Of a DNA stretch of 64,000 bases, positions 37,064 through 45,085 are shown piece by piece. The DNA comes from Acholeplasma hippikon (GTDB lineage Bacteria; Bacillota_I; Bacilli_A; Acholeplasmatales; Acholeplasmataceae), in the NCBI RefSeq assembly GCF_900660755.1, contig NZ_LR215050.1, positions 868,001 to 932,000 on the forward strand. Reading direction: 5' to 3'. The stretch's first letter is position 1; the number at the start of each line of letters is the position of its first letter. The translations under genes were made by a program, and so were the position numbers. Under the pieces are notes generated by a model. The model was not told the origin of the DNA, ran no database searches, and was given only the letters and a program-made list of their open reading frames with translations.

Positions 37064-37709
37064 CTTTAACAACCTTCATTAGTGCTTCTTTCGCAGCTTT
37101 TTGCTCGGCATCTTTTGTAGATGACCCAATACCTGACCCTAAAATAATATCCCCTTCAAGTAAAACATCCGATTTAAAGATAGGACGGTGTGATGGACCT
37201 CCTGTACGAACGGTACGGTAGGTTAAACTCTTTCTTTCTAGTTGGATAAACTCTTGTAATTGCGTTTTATAATCCTTCAATGTTTCAACCAGTGTTAAAT
37301 AAGGTAACATCACTCGCTCAAACACTAAAAATGCAGTTTCAATTCCAAGATCTAGATAAATTGCTGCAAATAAAGCTTCAAAAGCATCTGCAATCATACT
37401 TTGTTTAGCTTCTTGTTCACCATTTCCAAGCTTCATATATTTTGCTAAATCTATTTTTTCAGCAAATAAAAATAACGCTTCTTCTCGTACACTTTGCGCG
37501 CGACGTTTAGTTAAATAACCTTGGTCGCGAGGGTCATGTTTATACAGATAATCGCTAATGATTATCTGTATAACTGCATCCCCTAAAAATTCTAACCTTT
37601 CATAATGATCGGTTTTATTTTCGTGTGCATAAGAAGTATGAGTTAATGCTTGAATGTATAAATCTATATTTTTAGGCGTAATACCTAATTTTTCGAATAA
37701 TTCATTCAT
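37056..37709 (-). CDS. rnc: Ribonuclease III
   Basis: Double-strand-specific RNase processing rRNA precursors, 217 residues. The catalytic signature is HYERLEFLGDAVIQ, with the second acidic cluster at SMIADAFEALFAAIYLD. A double-stranded RNA binding domain follows from about residue 150 (LQEFIQLERKSLTYRTV ... DAEQKAAKEAL). Length is normal. It overlaps plsX by four bases, so translation is coupled. Confidence 0.96.
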   Translation of the reverse strand: MNELFEKLGITPKNIDLYIQALTHTSYAHENKTDHYERLEFLGDAVIQIIISDYLYKHDPRDQGYLTKRRAQSVREEALFLFAEKIDLAKYMKLGNGEQEAKQSMIADAFEALFAAIYLDLGIETAFLVFERVMLPYLTLVETLKDYKTQLQEFIQLERKSLTYRTVRTGGPSHRPIFKSDVLLEGDIILGSGIGSSTKDAEQKAAKEALMKVVKDV

Positions 37710-38707
37710 CTTTTTTCTCCTAATACCTTCTTAACCTTTCCAATTACATCTTTTTCAACCATTGTCTTTGCTTGGCGAATCGCATTAACATATGCATACG
37801 CATTTGAGGAACCGTGTGCTTTTACAACAACTTTTTCTAACCCTGCAATTAATGCACCACCAACTTCATCAGGTGATAATGATTTCTTATAATTTTTTAA
37901 TGCTTTTCCTAAGAATACTTTAGCAATTATAGCTGAGAATTTAGAACGCATGATTTCTCGTTTTAAAATCTTACCTGTTGATTTAGCAGCACCTTCAACG
38001 GTTTTCATGACAATATTTGCAGTGAAACCATCTGATAATAGAATGTTCGCTTCACTTTCTAACAATTCTTTTGGCTCTAAGTTACCAAAAAAATGAATAT
38101 TAGGGTGTTGTTCTAAAAGTTCATAAGTTTCAACTTCTAAATCTCTACCTTTTCCTTTTTCAGTACCAATATTAATTAAACCCACCTTAGGTTCTTTTAA
38201 TCCATAAACTTCTTCTAATGTGACGGTAGCAAAGACTGCAAAGTCTACAAGTTGTTCTGGTTTCGCATCAATATTTCCACCAGCATCAAGTAACATTGTT
38301 GGTTTTCCGCTTAAGTGTGGAATCATTGGAGCAATGGCAACTCTACTCATTTCTTTCATTGGTCTAACCAAAAAGTATGATGAGAAGATTAATGCTTGTG
38401 TTGGACCAGCTGAAACGACTGCATCAGCATGACCATCTTTAACATATTGAAGCGCCATCAACATTGATGTATCTTTATCATTTCTTAATGTATCACGGCC
38501 AATATCTTTAACTCCCATGTCAAAAGCTTTTGGTGTGTGGATAACTTTTAATCTTGGATGTTCCTTTAAGAAAGGTTTCATCTTTGATTCATCACCAAAA
38601 ATTGTAATTTCAATATCATTAAATTTATTAAGAGCATCCATTGTTCCTAAGCAAATTTGCTCCGGTGCATGATCTCCACCCATGCCATCAATTGCAATTC
38701 GAATCAT
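37706..38707 (-). CDS. plsX: Phosphate acyltransferase PlsX
   Basis: Makes acyl-phosphate from acyl-ACP, the first step of phospholipid synthesis in PlsX/PlsY/PlsC bacteria. The 333 residues begin IRIAIDGMGGDHAPEQI and include AVVSAGPTQAL, LLDAGGNIDAKPEQL and NILLSDGFTANIVMKTVEG, all typical. It lies 33 bases downstream of recG and begins the overlapping plsX-rnc-dnaD-nth series. The FapR gene found here in Bacillus is missing from the cluster. Confidence 0.96.
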   Translation of the reverse strand: MIRIAIDGMGGDHAPEQICLGTMDALNKFNDIEITIFGDESKMKPFLKEHPRLKVIHTPKAFDMGVKDIGRDTLRNDKDTSMLMALQYVKDGHADAVVSAGPTQALIFSSYFLVRPMKEMSRVAIAPMIPHLSGKPTMLLDAGGNIDAKPEQLVDFAVFATVTLEEVYGLKEPKVGLINIGTEKGKGRDLEVETYELLEQHPNIHFFGNLEPKELLESEANILLSDGFTANIVMKTVEGAAKSTGKILKREIMRSKFSAIIAKVFLGKALKNYKKSLSPDEVGGALIAGLEKVVVKAHGSSNAYAYVNAIRQAKTMVEKDVIGKVKKVLGEKR

Positions 38708-38740
38708 AAAAATACCTCATCTTTCAATAAATAGATTATA

Positions 38741-40684
38741 TCACTTAATATTTAAAATTCTCTTTTTTAAATACTGATATTTTTCAATATTTTCTGCGAA
38801 ATATTTCGCATCATTTTTCATTTCAGTTAAAAGTTTTAAATCCGTGGATAAATCAATATATTTAAAATTTAATTGACCTGACTGTAAAACTCCTGAGAAT
38901 TGGCCTGGCCCTCTTAATTTTAAGTCATATTCAGCAAGTAAGAATCCATCGTTTGTTTCAGTTAACATTTGAAGTCTTTCTTTATCTAAGTTTGCACTTG
39001 CTAAATAACAATTACCGCTTTTACTACCTCTACCAATTCGACCTCTTAACTGGTGCAGGCTAGATAAACCAAAGTTTTCCGCCCCCATAATAATCATTGT
39101 TGTTGCATTCTTTACATCAATGCCCACTTCGATGATTGAGGTAGATAATAAAATACCTCTTGGATTATTGATAAAGCGATTCATGATATCTTCAATTTCT
39201 TGTGGTTTTAATTTGCCATGAATTACATAAAGATTTTCATCATTAAATAAAATTTCTAATCTTGCATACACACTATGAATGGTGTGCTTCTTATTATTTT
39301 CTAAAATAGCTGGAACAACAATAAAACTTTGTTCATCACGTTTTTGTGTTTCTCTTAAAATGCTTGCAATTGCTTCAAAATCATCATCACTAATTAAATG
39401 TGTTTTGACTGGCGCTTTAATAACGGGTTTCATGCGAATGATACTCGTTTCTAAGTCACCAAATGCAGTTAATGTTAATGATCTTGGAATTGGCGTTGCG
39501 GTTAAATAAATTGTATCTTTATATACTGCTTTTCCAATAAGTTCGTCTCTTACTTCAACTCCAAATTTATGTTGTTCATCAATTATTACTAACCCTAGAT
39601 TTTTAAAAATTGATTGATTACTTGCAAGTATATGTGTGCCAAAAACAATTTTTGTTTTACCGTTTTCCAAATTAATTAAAACTTCTTTTTTATTTTGAAT
39701 AGTTGATGTTAATAACTCTGCACTAATATCACTGAAATACGCTTTAAAGTTTTCAAAATGTTGTCGAGCAAGAATTTCTGTTGGTGCCATAAATGCGACC
39801 TGATAACCTGCTGAAATCATGCCTATTGCTGCTAAAAATCCAACAAATGTTTTGCCACTACCTACATCACCTTGGATCAATCGATATAATGATTCATTTT
39901 TCTTATAATCTCTAAATATATCATTAACTGCTTCTTGTTGGTCTAAAGTTAATTGATACGGTAATTGTTTAATATATGATTTAACCACATTAATATCATA
40001 TAAAATAGGCTCTCTTTTTGTTTTTGGAGCCAACTGATAAATATATGATAATAAATGTAAAAATGCCTCTTCACGTTTTAATCGTTCAATTGCTTTATCT
40101 AAATCTTCTTTACTTGTTGGAAAATGAAGAAGTTCTAATGCACGTTTTCTTGGAATAACGTGATATTTATGAATAATCTCTTTAGGTAAAGTTTCATAGA
40201 TATCAACTAAATCTTTATCAAAAATTTCTTTAATCAGTTTTCTAACTGTTAAATCACTTACATTTTCAATTCCATAAATCGGTTTAATTTCTGGTGTGTT
40301 GTGATTAAACATAATGTCACTTACATTAATTTCTCTAGTAAATAAATTAAATTTACCACGAACAATTACTTTGGTTCCTATATTTAATTTATTTTCTAAG
40401 TAACTTCTTCCAAAAATTAATAATTTAATTGAGTGATTATCTACATTTAAAAAAGTTGATAAAAAATGAACTTTTTTCTTAATAATTTGCAGCTGTGTTT
40501 CAATATAACCAGATACTGTGACAACCTCATTATGTTTTAATTCATCAAAATGTACTTGTGCAAAATTTTCATACTTTTTTGGTAAATAAGAAACAAGGTC
40601 ATATGTATTCCATATGCCTTTGTCTTTAAAGTATCGATAAAGTTTTTCTCCTACTCCATTTAGGTTAATTAACTCTACATTCAT
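38741..40684 (-). CDS. recG: ATP-dependent DNA helicase RecG
   Basis: Branch-migrating helicase that remodels stalled forks and Holliday junctions, 647 residues. N-terminal wedge/OB domain (about 50-130), helicase core with Walker A QGDVGSGKTFV, the DEQH box IIDEQHKFGVEVRDEL, TATPIPRSL, and the C-terminal HQLRGRIGRGSKSG motif VI. Slightly shorter than usual (about 680). An extended -10 TGTTATAAT sits only six bases before the ATG, so the mRNA may be leaderless or carry just an AAGG beside the ATG. Confidence 0.96.
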   Translation of the reverse strand: MNVELINLNGVGEKLYRYFKDKGIWNTYDLVSYLPKKYENFAQVHFDELKHNEVVTVSGYIETQLQIIKKKVHFLSTFLNVDNHSIKLLIFGRSYLENKLNIGTKVIVRGKFNLFTREINVSDIMFNHNTPEIKPIYGIENVSDLTVRKLIKEIFDKDLVDIYETLPKEIIHKYHVIPRKRALELLHFPTSKEDLDKAIERLKREEAFLHLLSYIYQLAPKTKREPILYDINVVKSYIKQLPYQLTLDQQEAVNDIFRDYKKNESLYRLIQGDVGSGKTFVGFLAAIGMISAGYQVAFMAPTEILARQHFENFKAYFSDISAELLTSTIQNKKEVLINLENGKTKIVFGTHILASNQSIFKNLGLVIIDEQHKFGVEVRDELIGKAVYKDTIYLTATPIPRSLTLTAFGDLETSIIRMKPVIKAPVKTHLISDDDFEAIASILRETQKRDEQSFIVVPAILENNKKHTIHSVYARLEILFNDENLYVIHGKLKPQEIEDIMNRFINNPRGILLSTSIIEVGIDVKNATTMIIMGAENFGLSSLHQLRGRIGRGSKSGNCYLASANLDKERLQMLTETNDGFLLAEYDLKLRGPGQFSGVLQSGQLNFKYIDLSTDLKLLTEMKNDAKYFAENIEKYQYLKKRILNIK

Positions 40685-40690
40685 ACCTTG

Positions 40691-40699
40691 ATTATAACA
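40691..40699 (-). promoter_or_regulatory. Extended -10 promoter of recG, directly at the start codon
   Basis: The minus strand reads TGTTATAAT, ending six bases before the recG ATG. The predicted RNA start coincides with the start codon. Confidence 0.55.
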
Positions 40700-40738
40700 T
40701 ATGGTATCTTTTATTTCTTACATATTCTTTTCTAAAAG

Positions 40739-40768
40739 AAAAGCCTTAATTTTTCAATCAAGGCTTTT
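40739..40768 (-). terminator. Intrinsic terminator of the glucan operon
   Basis: AAAAGCCTT (40739-40747) pairs with AAGGCTTTT (40760-40768) around a 12-base loop. It follows the remnant gene and precedes the recG promoter. Confidence 0.8.
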
Positions 40769-40774
40769 TTAAAA

Positions 40775-41191
40775 TTATGATCCTAATTCAGTGTATTTTA
40801 CATTTAAATTTCTAAAATAAAGTGTAGTTAACACATCATATTCAGCATCAAATTTTACACCATTTCTATCTGTTGTAAGTGAACCTAAGAAGAAATCTAA
40901 GGCTTTATTCATTTGATCAGTGTTAAATGTGTAAGTTAATTTAATAGTTTTCCATTCAGTTGTTGCATCGATATACTTGAATGCTTCATCTCCAGAAAGA
41001 CCAGCACCTTCTAAGGCTACTCTAATCTTTCTAGCGTCATCTGCTTTAAGATCAAATTCAATTTCATAAGTTCCCGCAAAGAACATAAAGTACAAGAAAA
41101 TGGTATCAACTCAGAAATTTGGACTCAGCATAATCAGTTGGCCAAGTTTTTCTTCCAAGGTTAAACTATCTATGAGTTTTTTTAAATTCAT
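40775..41191 (-). pseudogene. Remnant of a GH3 glycosidase fused to a carbohydrate-binding fragment
   Basis: One reading frame is interrupted by a single TGA (41111-41113). The first 26 codons start at an ATG (41191) overlapping the lacI stop and read MNLKKLIDSLTLEEKLGQLI, the characteristic N-terminus of GH3 beta-glucosidases/hexosaminidases. After the TGA, about 110 residues resemble the end of a CBM4/9-like jelly-roll (GTYEIEFDLKADDARKIRVALE, then WKTIKLTYTF). The bulk of a GH3 enzyme (hundreds of residues) is absent. It looks like a large internal deletion leaving both ends. The downstream part has no ribosome site of its own. It is last in the lacI operon. Confidence 0.65.
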
Positions 41192-42144
41192 ATGGTTTGT
41201 CTCATCAATATGCTTGCATCTGGGTTCTTAAGTGGGTAAGCATTTTGATTACTTAAAATTCTTGTAATAAATCCTGCGATTTGTCTTCCCCACTCAAAGT
41301 GATTAATGGCAATTGTTGTAAGTTTTGGTGTAATAAAATCCGTTAGTTGAATGCCATCAAATCCAGCAAGTGCACATTGTTCCGGAATCTTTATTCCTTT
41401 TTCATTAAACGCTTTGATAACCCCTACTGCTAATTCATCATTCGCACAATAGATAAACTCAGGTATTTCATTTTTTTCAATTAGTTGAAGTGCAGTATTA
41501 TATCCCGCCTCTATTGTGAAATCACCTTGTAGGTATACATGATTATTAATATTTAATTCACTTAGTGCTTGTTTGAAACCTTCGTATCTTTCAATGTTAT
41601 TAAATGAATCTTCAGGACCCGAAAGATATGCTATCTTTTTATATTTTTTCTCCATTAAGACTTTTTTCATGAAATCATAGACTAATTCTTTATTTTGAAT
41701 CATCGAGTGATAAATATTCTTACCATCTAAATATCTATCTAATACGACAATCGGATGATTTTCTGAAAAGTTTTTAATTTCTTGGTCTTTTAAATTCGAG
41801 TCAAAAATAATTGCTGCATCAACACTTCTTTGTCTCAAAAGAACGCTTGAGGTTGTTCCAGAGGAAACGATGATATTGTATCCATGTTTTTGAAGTTGCA
41901 TATTAATCCCTTCAAGTAAATCTGAGAAGATTGGTCCTGCAAATCCATAAATGAAGACTCCAATGTTATTACTTCTTCTTGATTTTAAGTTCTTAGCATG
42001 AGCGTTTGGATAATAATTTAAACTCTCTGCAATTTGTAAAATTCTATCTCTCGTTTTTGGGTGTACATTTGGTTTCCCGTTTAATGCATAAGAAGCAGTT
42101 GAGATAGATACGCCTGCTTTTTTTGCCACATCCTTAATTGTCAT
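41188..42144 (-). CDS. LacI family transcriptional regulator
   Basis: A 318-residue repressor. The helix-turn-helix is at 1-22 (MTIKDVAKKAGVSISTASYA) with the hinge NAHAKNLKSRRSNNIGVF. The periplasmic-binding-protein-like sugar domain follows (DAAIIFDSN, PEFIYCANDELAVGVIKAF, CALAGFDG). It overlaps the GH13 gene by four bases at its start and a GH3 remnant at its end. It probably binds the GAAACGTTTC palindrome at 44994-45003 in front of its own operon (inference from family operators). The effector sugar is unknown. Confidence 0.93.
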   Translation of the reverse strand: MTIKDVAKKAGVSISTASYALNGKPNVHPKTRDRILQIAESLNYYPNAHAKNLKSRRSNNIGVFIYGFAGPIFSDLLEGINMQLQKHGYNIIVSSGTTSSVLLRQRSVDAAIIFDSNLKDQEIKNFSENHPIVVLDRYLDGKNIYHSMIQNKELVYDFMKKVLMEKKYKKIAYLSGPEDSFNNIERYEGFKQALSELNINNHVYLQGDFTIEAGYNTALQLIEKNEIPEFIYCANDELAVGVIKAFNEKGIKIPEQCALAGFDGIQLTDFITPKLTTIAINHFEWGRQIAGFITRILSNQNAYPLKNPDASILMRQTI

Positions 42145-43754
42145 ATTTCCTCCATAAATATTGCTGCCTGATAAGGCTTAATCATTGTTTGTTTACTTAA
42201 TTCTATTGCATCATTTGAAAGCATGAGTTTATATTTACTAAATGCTTCTAAATCTAATGTTACTTGTTTATCACTTAGATTACTGATAATTAAAAAGTTT
42301 TCCTTTTCATTTGATCTTTTATAAATAAATGTATCTTTTTCTTCTGGGTAAATCGCTTCAAAGTCTCCATCAATAAGTGCTCGATGCGTTTTTCTGAGTT
42401 TCAACATTTGTTTTAAATAGTTATACACACTATCAAAATTATTCATTTCATCTAATACATTGACTTCTACATAATTTGGATTCACCTGTAACCATGGTTC
42501 ATATTGGCTAAACCCTGCATAAATTTCTTTATTCCATTGCATAGGTGTTCTTGAATTATCTCTACCCTTACTGTAAATAGTAGCCATAATTTTTTCATGT
42601 GACCATCCTTGCACAGTAGCTTCTTTATACCAATTTATGGTTTCAATATCTTTGTAGTCTGTAATATTTATAAAACGAATGCCAGTCATTCCTATTTCTT
42701 CACCTTGATAAATAAATGGTGTTCCACGTTGTAAGAGGGACATGGTAAATAATGCTTGGGCAGATTTGGTTCTCATCTTTTCACTTCCAAATCTTGAAAC
42801 TTGTCTTACTTGATCATGATTAGATAGGAAAAGTGCATTCCAACCACCTTTTTTAAATATTTCATTATTCTTAATTAAAATGTTCTTCATCTCAAACATG
42901 TCAGGTTTTTTTATATGCCATTTTCCTTTCCCTTTCTCTTCATCAACTGATAGATGAGAGAAATTAAAAGTCATGCTTAAGCCCATGTTTTCTCTTGATG
43001 TTAATTCTTCTGCTCTTTCGAGCGATAAACCATTCATTTCACCAACAGTCATGATATCTCTACCTTTAAAACAGTTCTCATACATTTCATTTAAATAAGT
43101 TTCCATGTAAGGTCCGTCACCAAGTCTTATCGTATCAATATCTTTACCAATTAATTCAATGACATCCATTCTGAATCCATCAATTCCTTTATTTAACCAA
43201 GTATTTATGATATGATAAATTTCTTTTCTTAATTCTGGATTTTGCCAGTTTAAATCAGGCTGTTTTTTTGAAAATAAATGGAAATAATAATCATTTGTTT
43301 GTTCGTTATATTCCCATGCTGAACCAGAAAATATTGAATGAATTTCGGGAGTTGGTTCATCTTTCCATATATAGTAATTTCGATATTTACTTTTTCTATC
43401 TTTCCTAGCTTCTATAAACCATGGATACTCATCAGAAGTATGATTCACAACTAGATCCATAATGATTCTCATTCCCCTTTGATGAACTTCATAAATAAGT
43501 TCATCAACATCTTCCATCGTTCCAAACATCCGATTGATTGCTAAATAGTTAGAAATATCATAACCATTATCATCCATTGGAGATTCATAGATTGGACTTA
43601 ACCAAATAATATCAACACCTAAATCTTTTAAATAGTTTAGTTCACTAATAATACCTTTAATATCACCAATACCATCATTATTTGTATCTTTAAAAGATAA
43701 AGGATAAATTTGATAAACTACACCTTTTTTCCACCAAGTTAAATTTTTTTCCAT
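42141..43754 (-). CDS. GH13 alpha-glucosidase/oligo-1,6-glucosidase
   Basis: A 537-residue TIM-barrel enzyme of the alpha-amylase family. The four conserved regions are DLVVNHTSDEYPW, GFRMDVIELIG (nucleophile Asp), TVGEMNGLS (acid Glu) and FLSNHDQVRQ. The start YQIYPLSFKDTNNDGIGDIKGI is typical of the GH13 oligo-1,6-glucosidase/trehalose-6-phosphate hydrolase group. There is no signal peptide, so it acts on imported sugars. It overlaps the GH144-like gene by 16 bases and lacI by four. Exact linkage preference is uncertain. Confidence 0.92.
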   Translation of the reverse strand: MEKNLTWWKKGVVYQIYPLSFKDTNNDGIGDIKGIISELNYLKDLGVDIIWLSPIYESPMDDNGYDISNYLAINRMFGTMEDVDELIYEVHQRGMRIIMDLVVNHTSDEYPWFIEARKDRKSKYRNYYIWKDEPTPEIHSIFSGSAWEYNEQTNDYYFHLFSKKQPDLNWQNPELRKEIYHIINTWLNKGIDGFRMDVIELIGKDIDTIRLGDGPYMETYLNEMYENCFKGRDIMTVGEMNGLSLERAEELTSRENMGLSMTFNFSHLSVDEEKGKGKWHIKKPDMFEMKNILIKNNEIFKKGGWNALFLSNHDQVRQVSRFGSEKMRTKSAQALFTMSLLQRGTPFIYQGEEIGMTGIRFINITDYKDIETINWYKEATVQGWSHEKIMATIYSKGRDNSRTPMQWNKEIYAGFSQYEPWLQVNPNYVEVNVLDEMNNFDSVYNYLKQMLKLRKTHRALIDGDFEAIYPEEKDTFIYKRSNEKENFLIISNLSDKQVTLDLEAFSKYKLMLSNDAIELSKQTMIKPYQAAIFMEEI

Positions 43755-44914
43755 TGAAGCACCTCTAATCCTCTCTTTATAATTTCATGATTCATAAATG
43801 AGGCAACAACTTCACCTGATAAATAAGCGTTCGCCATTAACATTTCTAAACCATTATCAATTGTAATAAATTGTTTGGATATCCATTTTCTATCTTCAAA
43901 GTTATATGCGTCAACAAAGCCATATTTGGTCCAAACCTTAGGAATATCTTTCATATAGAATAAAGCCTTTAAAACTTCTTTAGGATTTGTAATCAATGAT
44001 CCAATCATTGCGTTTGGCTGAATAGTACCATCCGTTAAATAGCTGTTGCTAATTGAAGGTACACAATGGAATACACTATAACCATTTGGTGATGAACTTG
44101 CCGTTAATCCAAAAGTTTCACGGCTAAATGTTTTAAACCTTTTATAATTTCTTAGATTCCAAGCACGATGACCTAATGTTGCATTTTTTAAGTTTTGATA
44201 CCAACTAAAGCCATCTTTATTAATCCAATTTTTACCATCTAACCAGCAAAGTGGGTATTGGTATACAAACAATGTATTTCCTGGAGAATAGTAATATTTA
44301 TGTCCTTGATAACTACCTAAGTTTCTTTCAAATCCTTCGTATAATTCAAGGGCAGTTTCATTACTTAGTCTTTTTGACCCTGCTGCAATAATATACATAA
44401 CAATTTGTTCTGCTAGCATATGCCAATAATAAATAAAGCCTGCTTCTCCATTTGCATAATCTCCATCTTTATCGGGATTGTATGCCGTGTAAAATCTTTT
44501 TTTATCGGAACGATGATCAATAAAGAAATCCCATTCAATTCGATTTAATATCTTGTCTGCTAAATGCTTTATTTCTAAATCATCAAAGTAAGAGGATACT
44601 GCAATTACGCCTTTGATACATAGCAGTGTATCCACTGTGCTATATTCAGATTTTTTATATCTTGATGCTGTATGAATATCAACAAAATGAACAAAAAATC
44701 CTTTAAAATGAGGAACATTATACCATAAAGTTTCTAGTGTTTTTTTGACTCTTTTTACTATTTCTTTTCTTGGTAGATACCCATAAGTGTCGGCAATAAT
44801 GTAGCTTGATAAGACAAAACCGGTAGAGGCAATACTTGCAACATCCGGTTTTAAATTGTGATCAAGCGTTAAGCCATATCCTTTTTCATTTTCTCTATCA
44901 TTTGTTAACTTCAT
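43739..44914 (-). CDS. GH144/glycoamylase-like (PF10091) glucanase, 5' end broken or frameshifted
   Basis: 391 residues from the first in-frame ATG. YSTVDTLLCIKGVIAVSSYF, ANGEAGFIYYWHMLAEQI, ETFGLTASSSPNGYSVF and DGTIQPNAMIGSLITNP match the alpha/alpha-barrel 'glycoamylase' family that includes GH144 beta-1,2-glucanases. The frame continues 14 codons upstream of the ATG as LLIEEVQHRAFRLL, which fits the family's first helix, but has no start codon. Well-placed ATGs (44979, six bases after AGGGG; 44972) are in other frames and meet this frame only at an A7 tract (44957-44963). It is therefore a frameshifted gene, or one using ribosomal or transcriptional slippage. No signal peptide. Confidence 0.7.
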   Translation of the reverse strand: MKLTNDRENEKGYGLTLDHNLKPDVASIASTGFVLSSYIIADTYGYLPRKEIVKRVKKTLETLWYNVPHFKGFFVHFVDIHTASRYKKSEYSTVDTLLCIKGVIAVSSYFDDLEIKHLADKILNRIEWDFFIDHRSDKKRFYTAYNPDKDGDYANGEAGFIYYWHMLAEQIVMYIIAAGSKRLSNETALELYEGFERNLGSYQGHKYYYSPGNTLFVYQYPLCWLDGKNWINKDGFSWYQNLKNATLGHRAWNLRNYKRFKTFSRETFGLTASSSPNGYSVFHCVPSISNSYLTDGTIQPNAMIGSLITNPKEVLKALFYMKDIPKVWTKYGFVDAYNFEDRKWISKQFITIDNGLEMLMANAYLSGEVVASFMNHEIIKRGLEVLQWKKI

Positions 44915-44993
44915 GAGTAGTCTAAAAGCTCGATGTTGTACCTCTTCTATTAATAATTTTTTTCTTTTTCATATCTCATACATTACCCCTACT

Positions 44994-45003
44994 GAAACGT
45001 TTC
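44994..45003. promoter_or_regulatory. LacI-type operator of the glucan operon
   Basis: GAAACGTTTC is a perfect 10-bp palindrome of the LacI/CcpA operator type. It lies 5-15 bases after the predicted RNA start of the operon whose third gene is a LacI regulator. Confidence 0.7.
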
Positions 45004-45014
45004 GACACACCGTT

Positions 45015-45042
45015 ATTTTACCCTATTTTTTAAATTTTTCAG
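45015..45042 (-). promoter_or_regulatory. Promoter of the GH144-GH13-lacI operon
   Basis: The minus strand reads CTGAAA (45037-45042), 16 bases, TAAAAT (45015-45020). The operator palindrome follows directly downstream. Confidence 0.55.
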
Positions 45043-45060
45043 CCGTTTTCACAATAATAT

Positions 45061-45085
45061 AAAAAAAGAACACTTTCACGTATTC
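45061..45085 (-). terminator. Intrinsic terminator at the end of mvaS
   Basis: On the minus strand GAATAC (45080-45085) pairs with GTGTTC (45068-45073, one G-U), enclosing the TGA stop, then seven T's. The stem is short. Confidence 0.6.

Noticed and set aside
40775-41095. Separate small gene starting at a TTG (41095)
   Set aside because: There is no ribosome site before the TTG, the frame is the same as the GH3 N-terminal fragment, and the sequence looks like the tail of a larger domain.
41111-41113. TGA inside the GH3-CBM frame read as tryptophan (recoded UGA)
   Set aside because: TGG is used for Trp throughout and several intact genes (mnmM, lacI, mvaS, the XRE regulator) end in TGA, so UGA is a stop in this genome.
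44924-44972. Peptide MKKKKIINRRGTTSSF as a leader peptide of the glucan operon
   Set aside because: Its ribosome site spacing is long (13 bases), no hairpins or terminator follow it, and the downstream frame carries clear enzyme homology, so a frameshift is the better reading.
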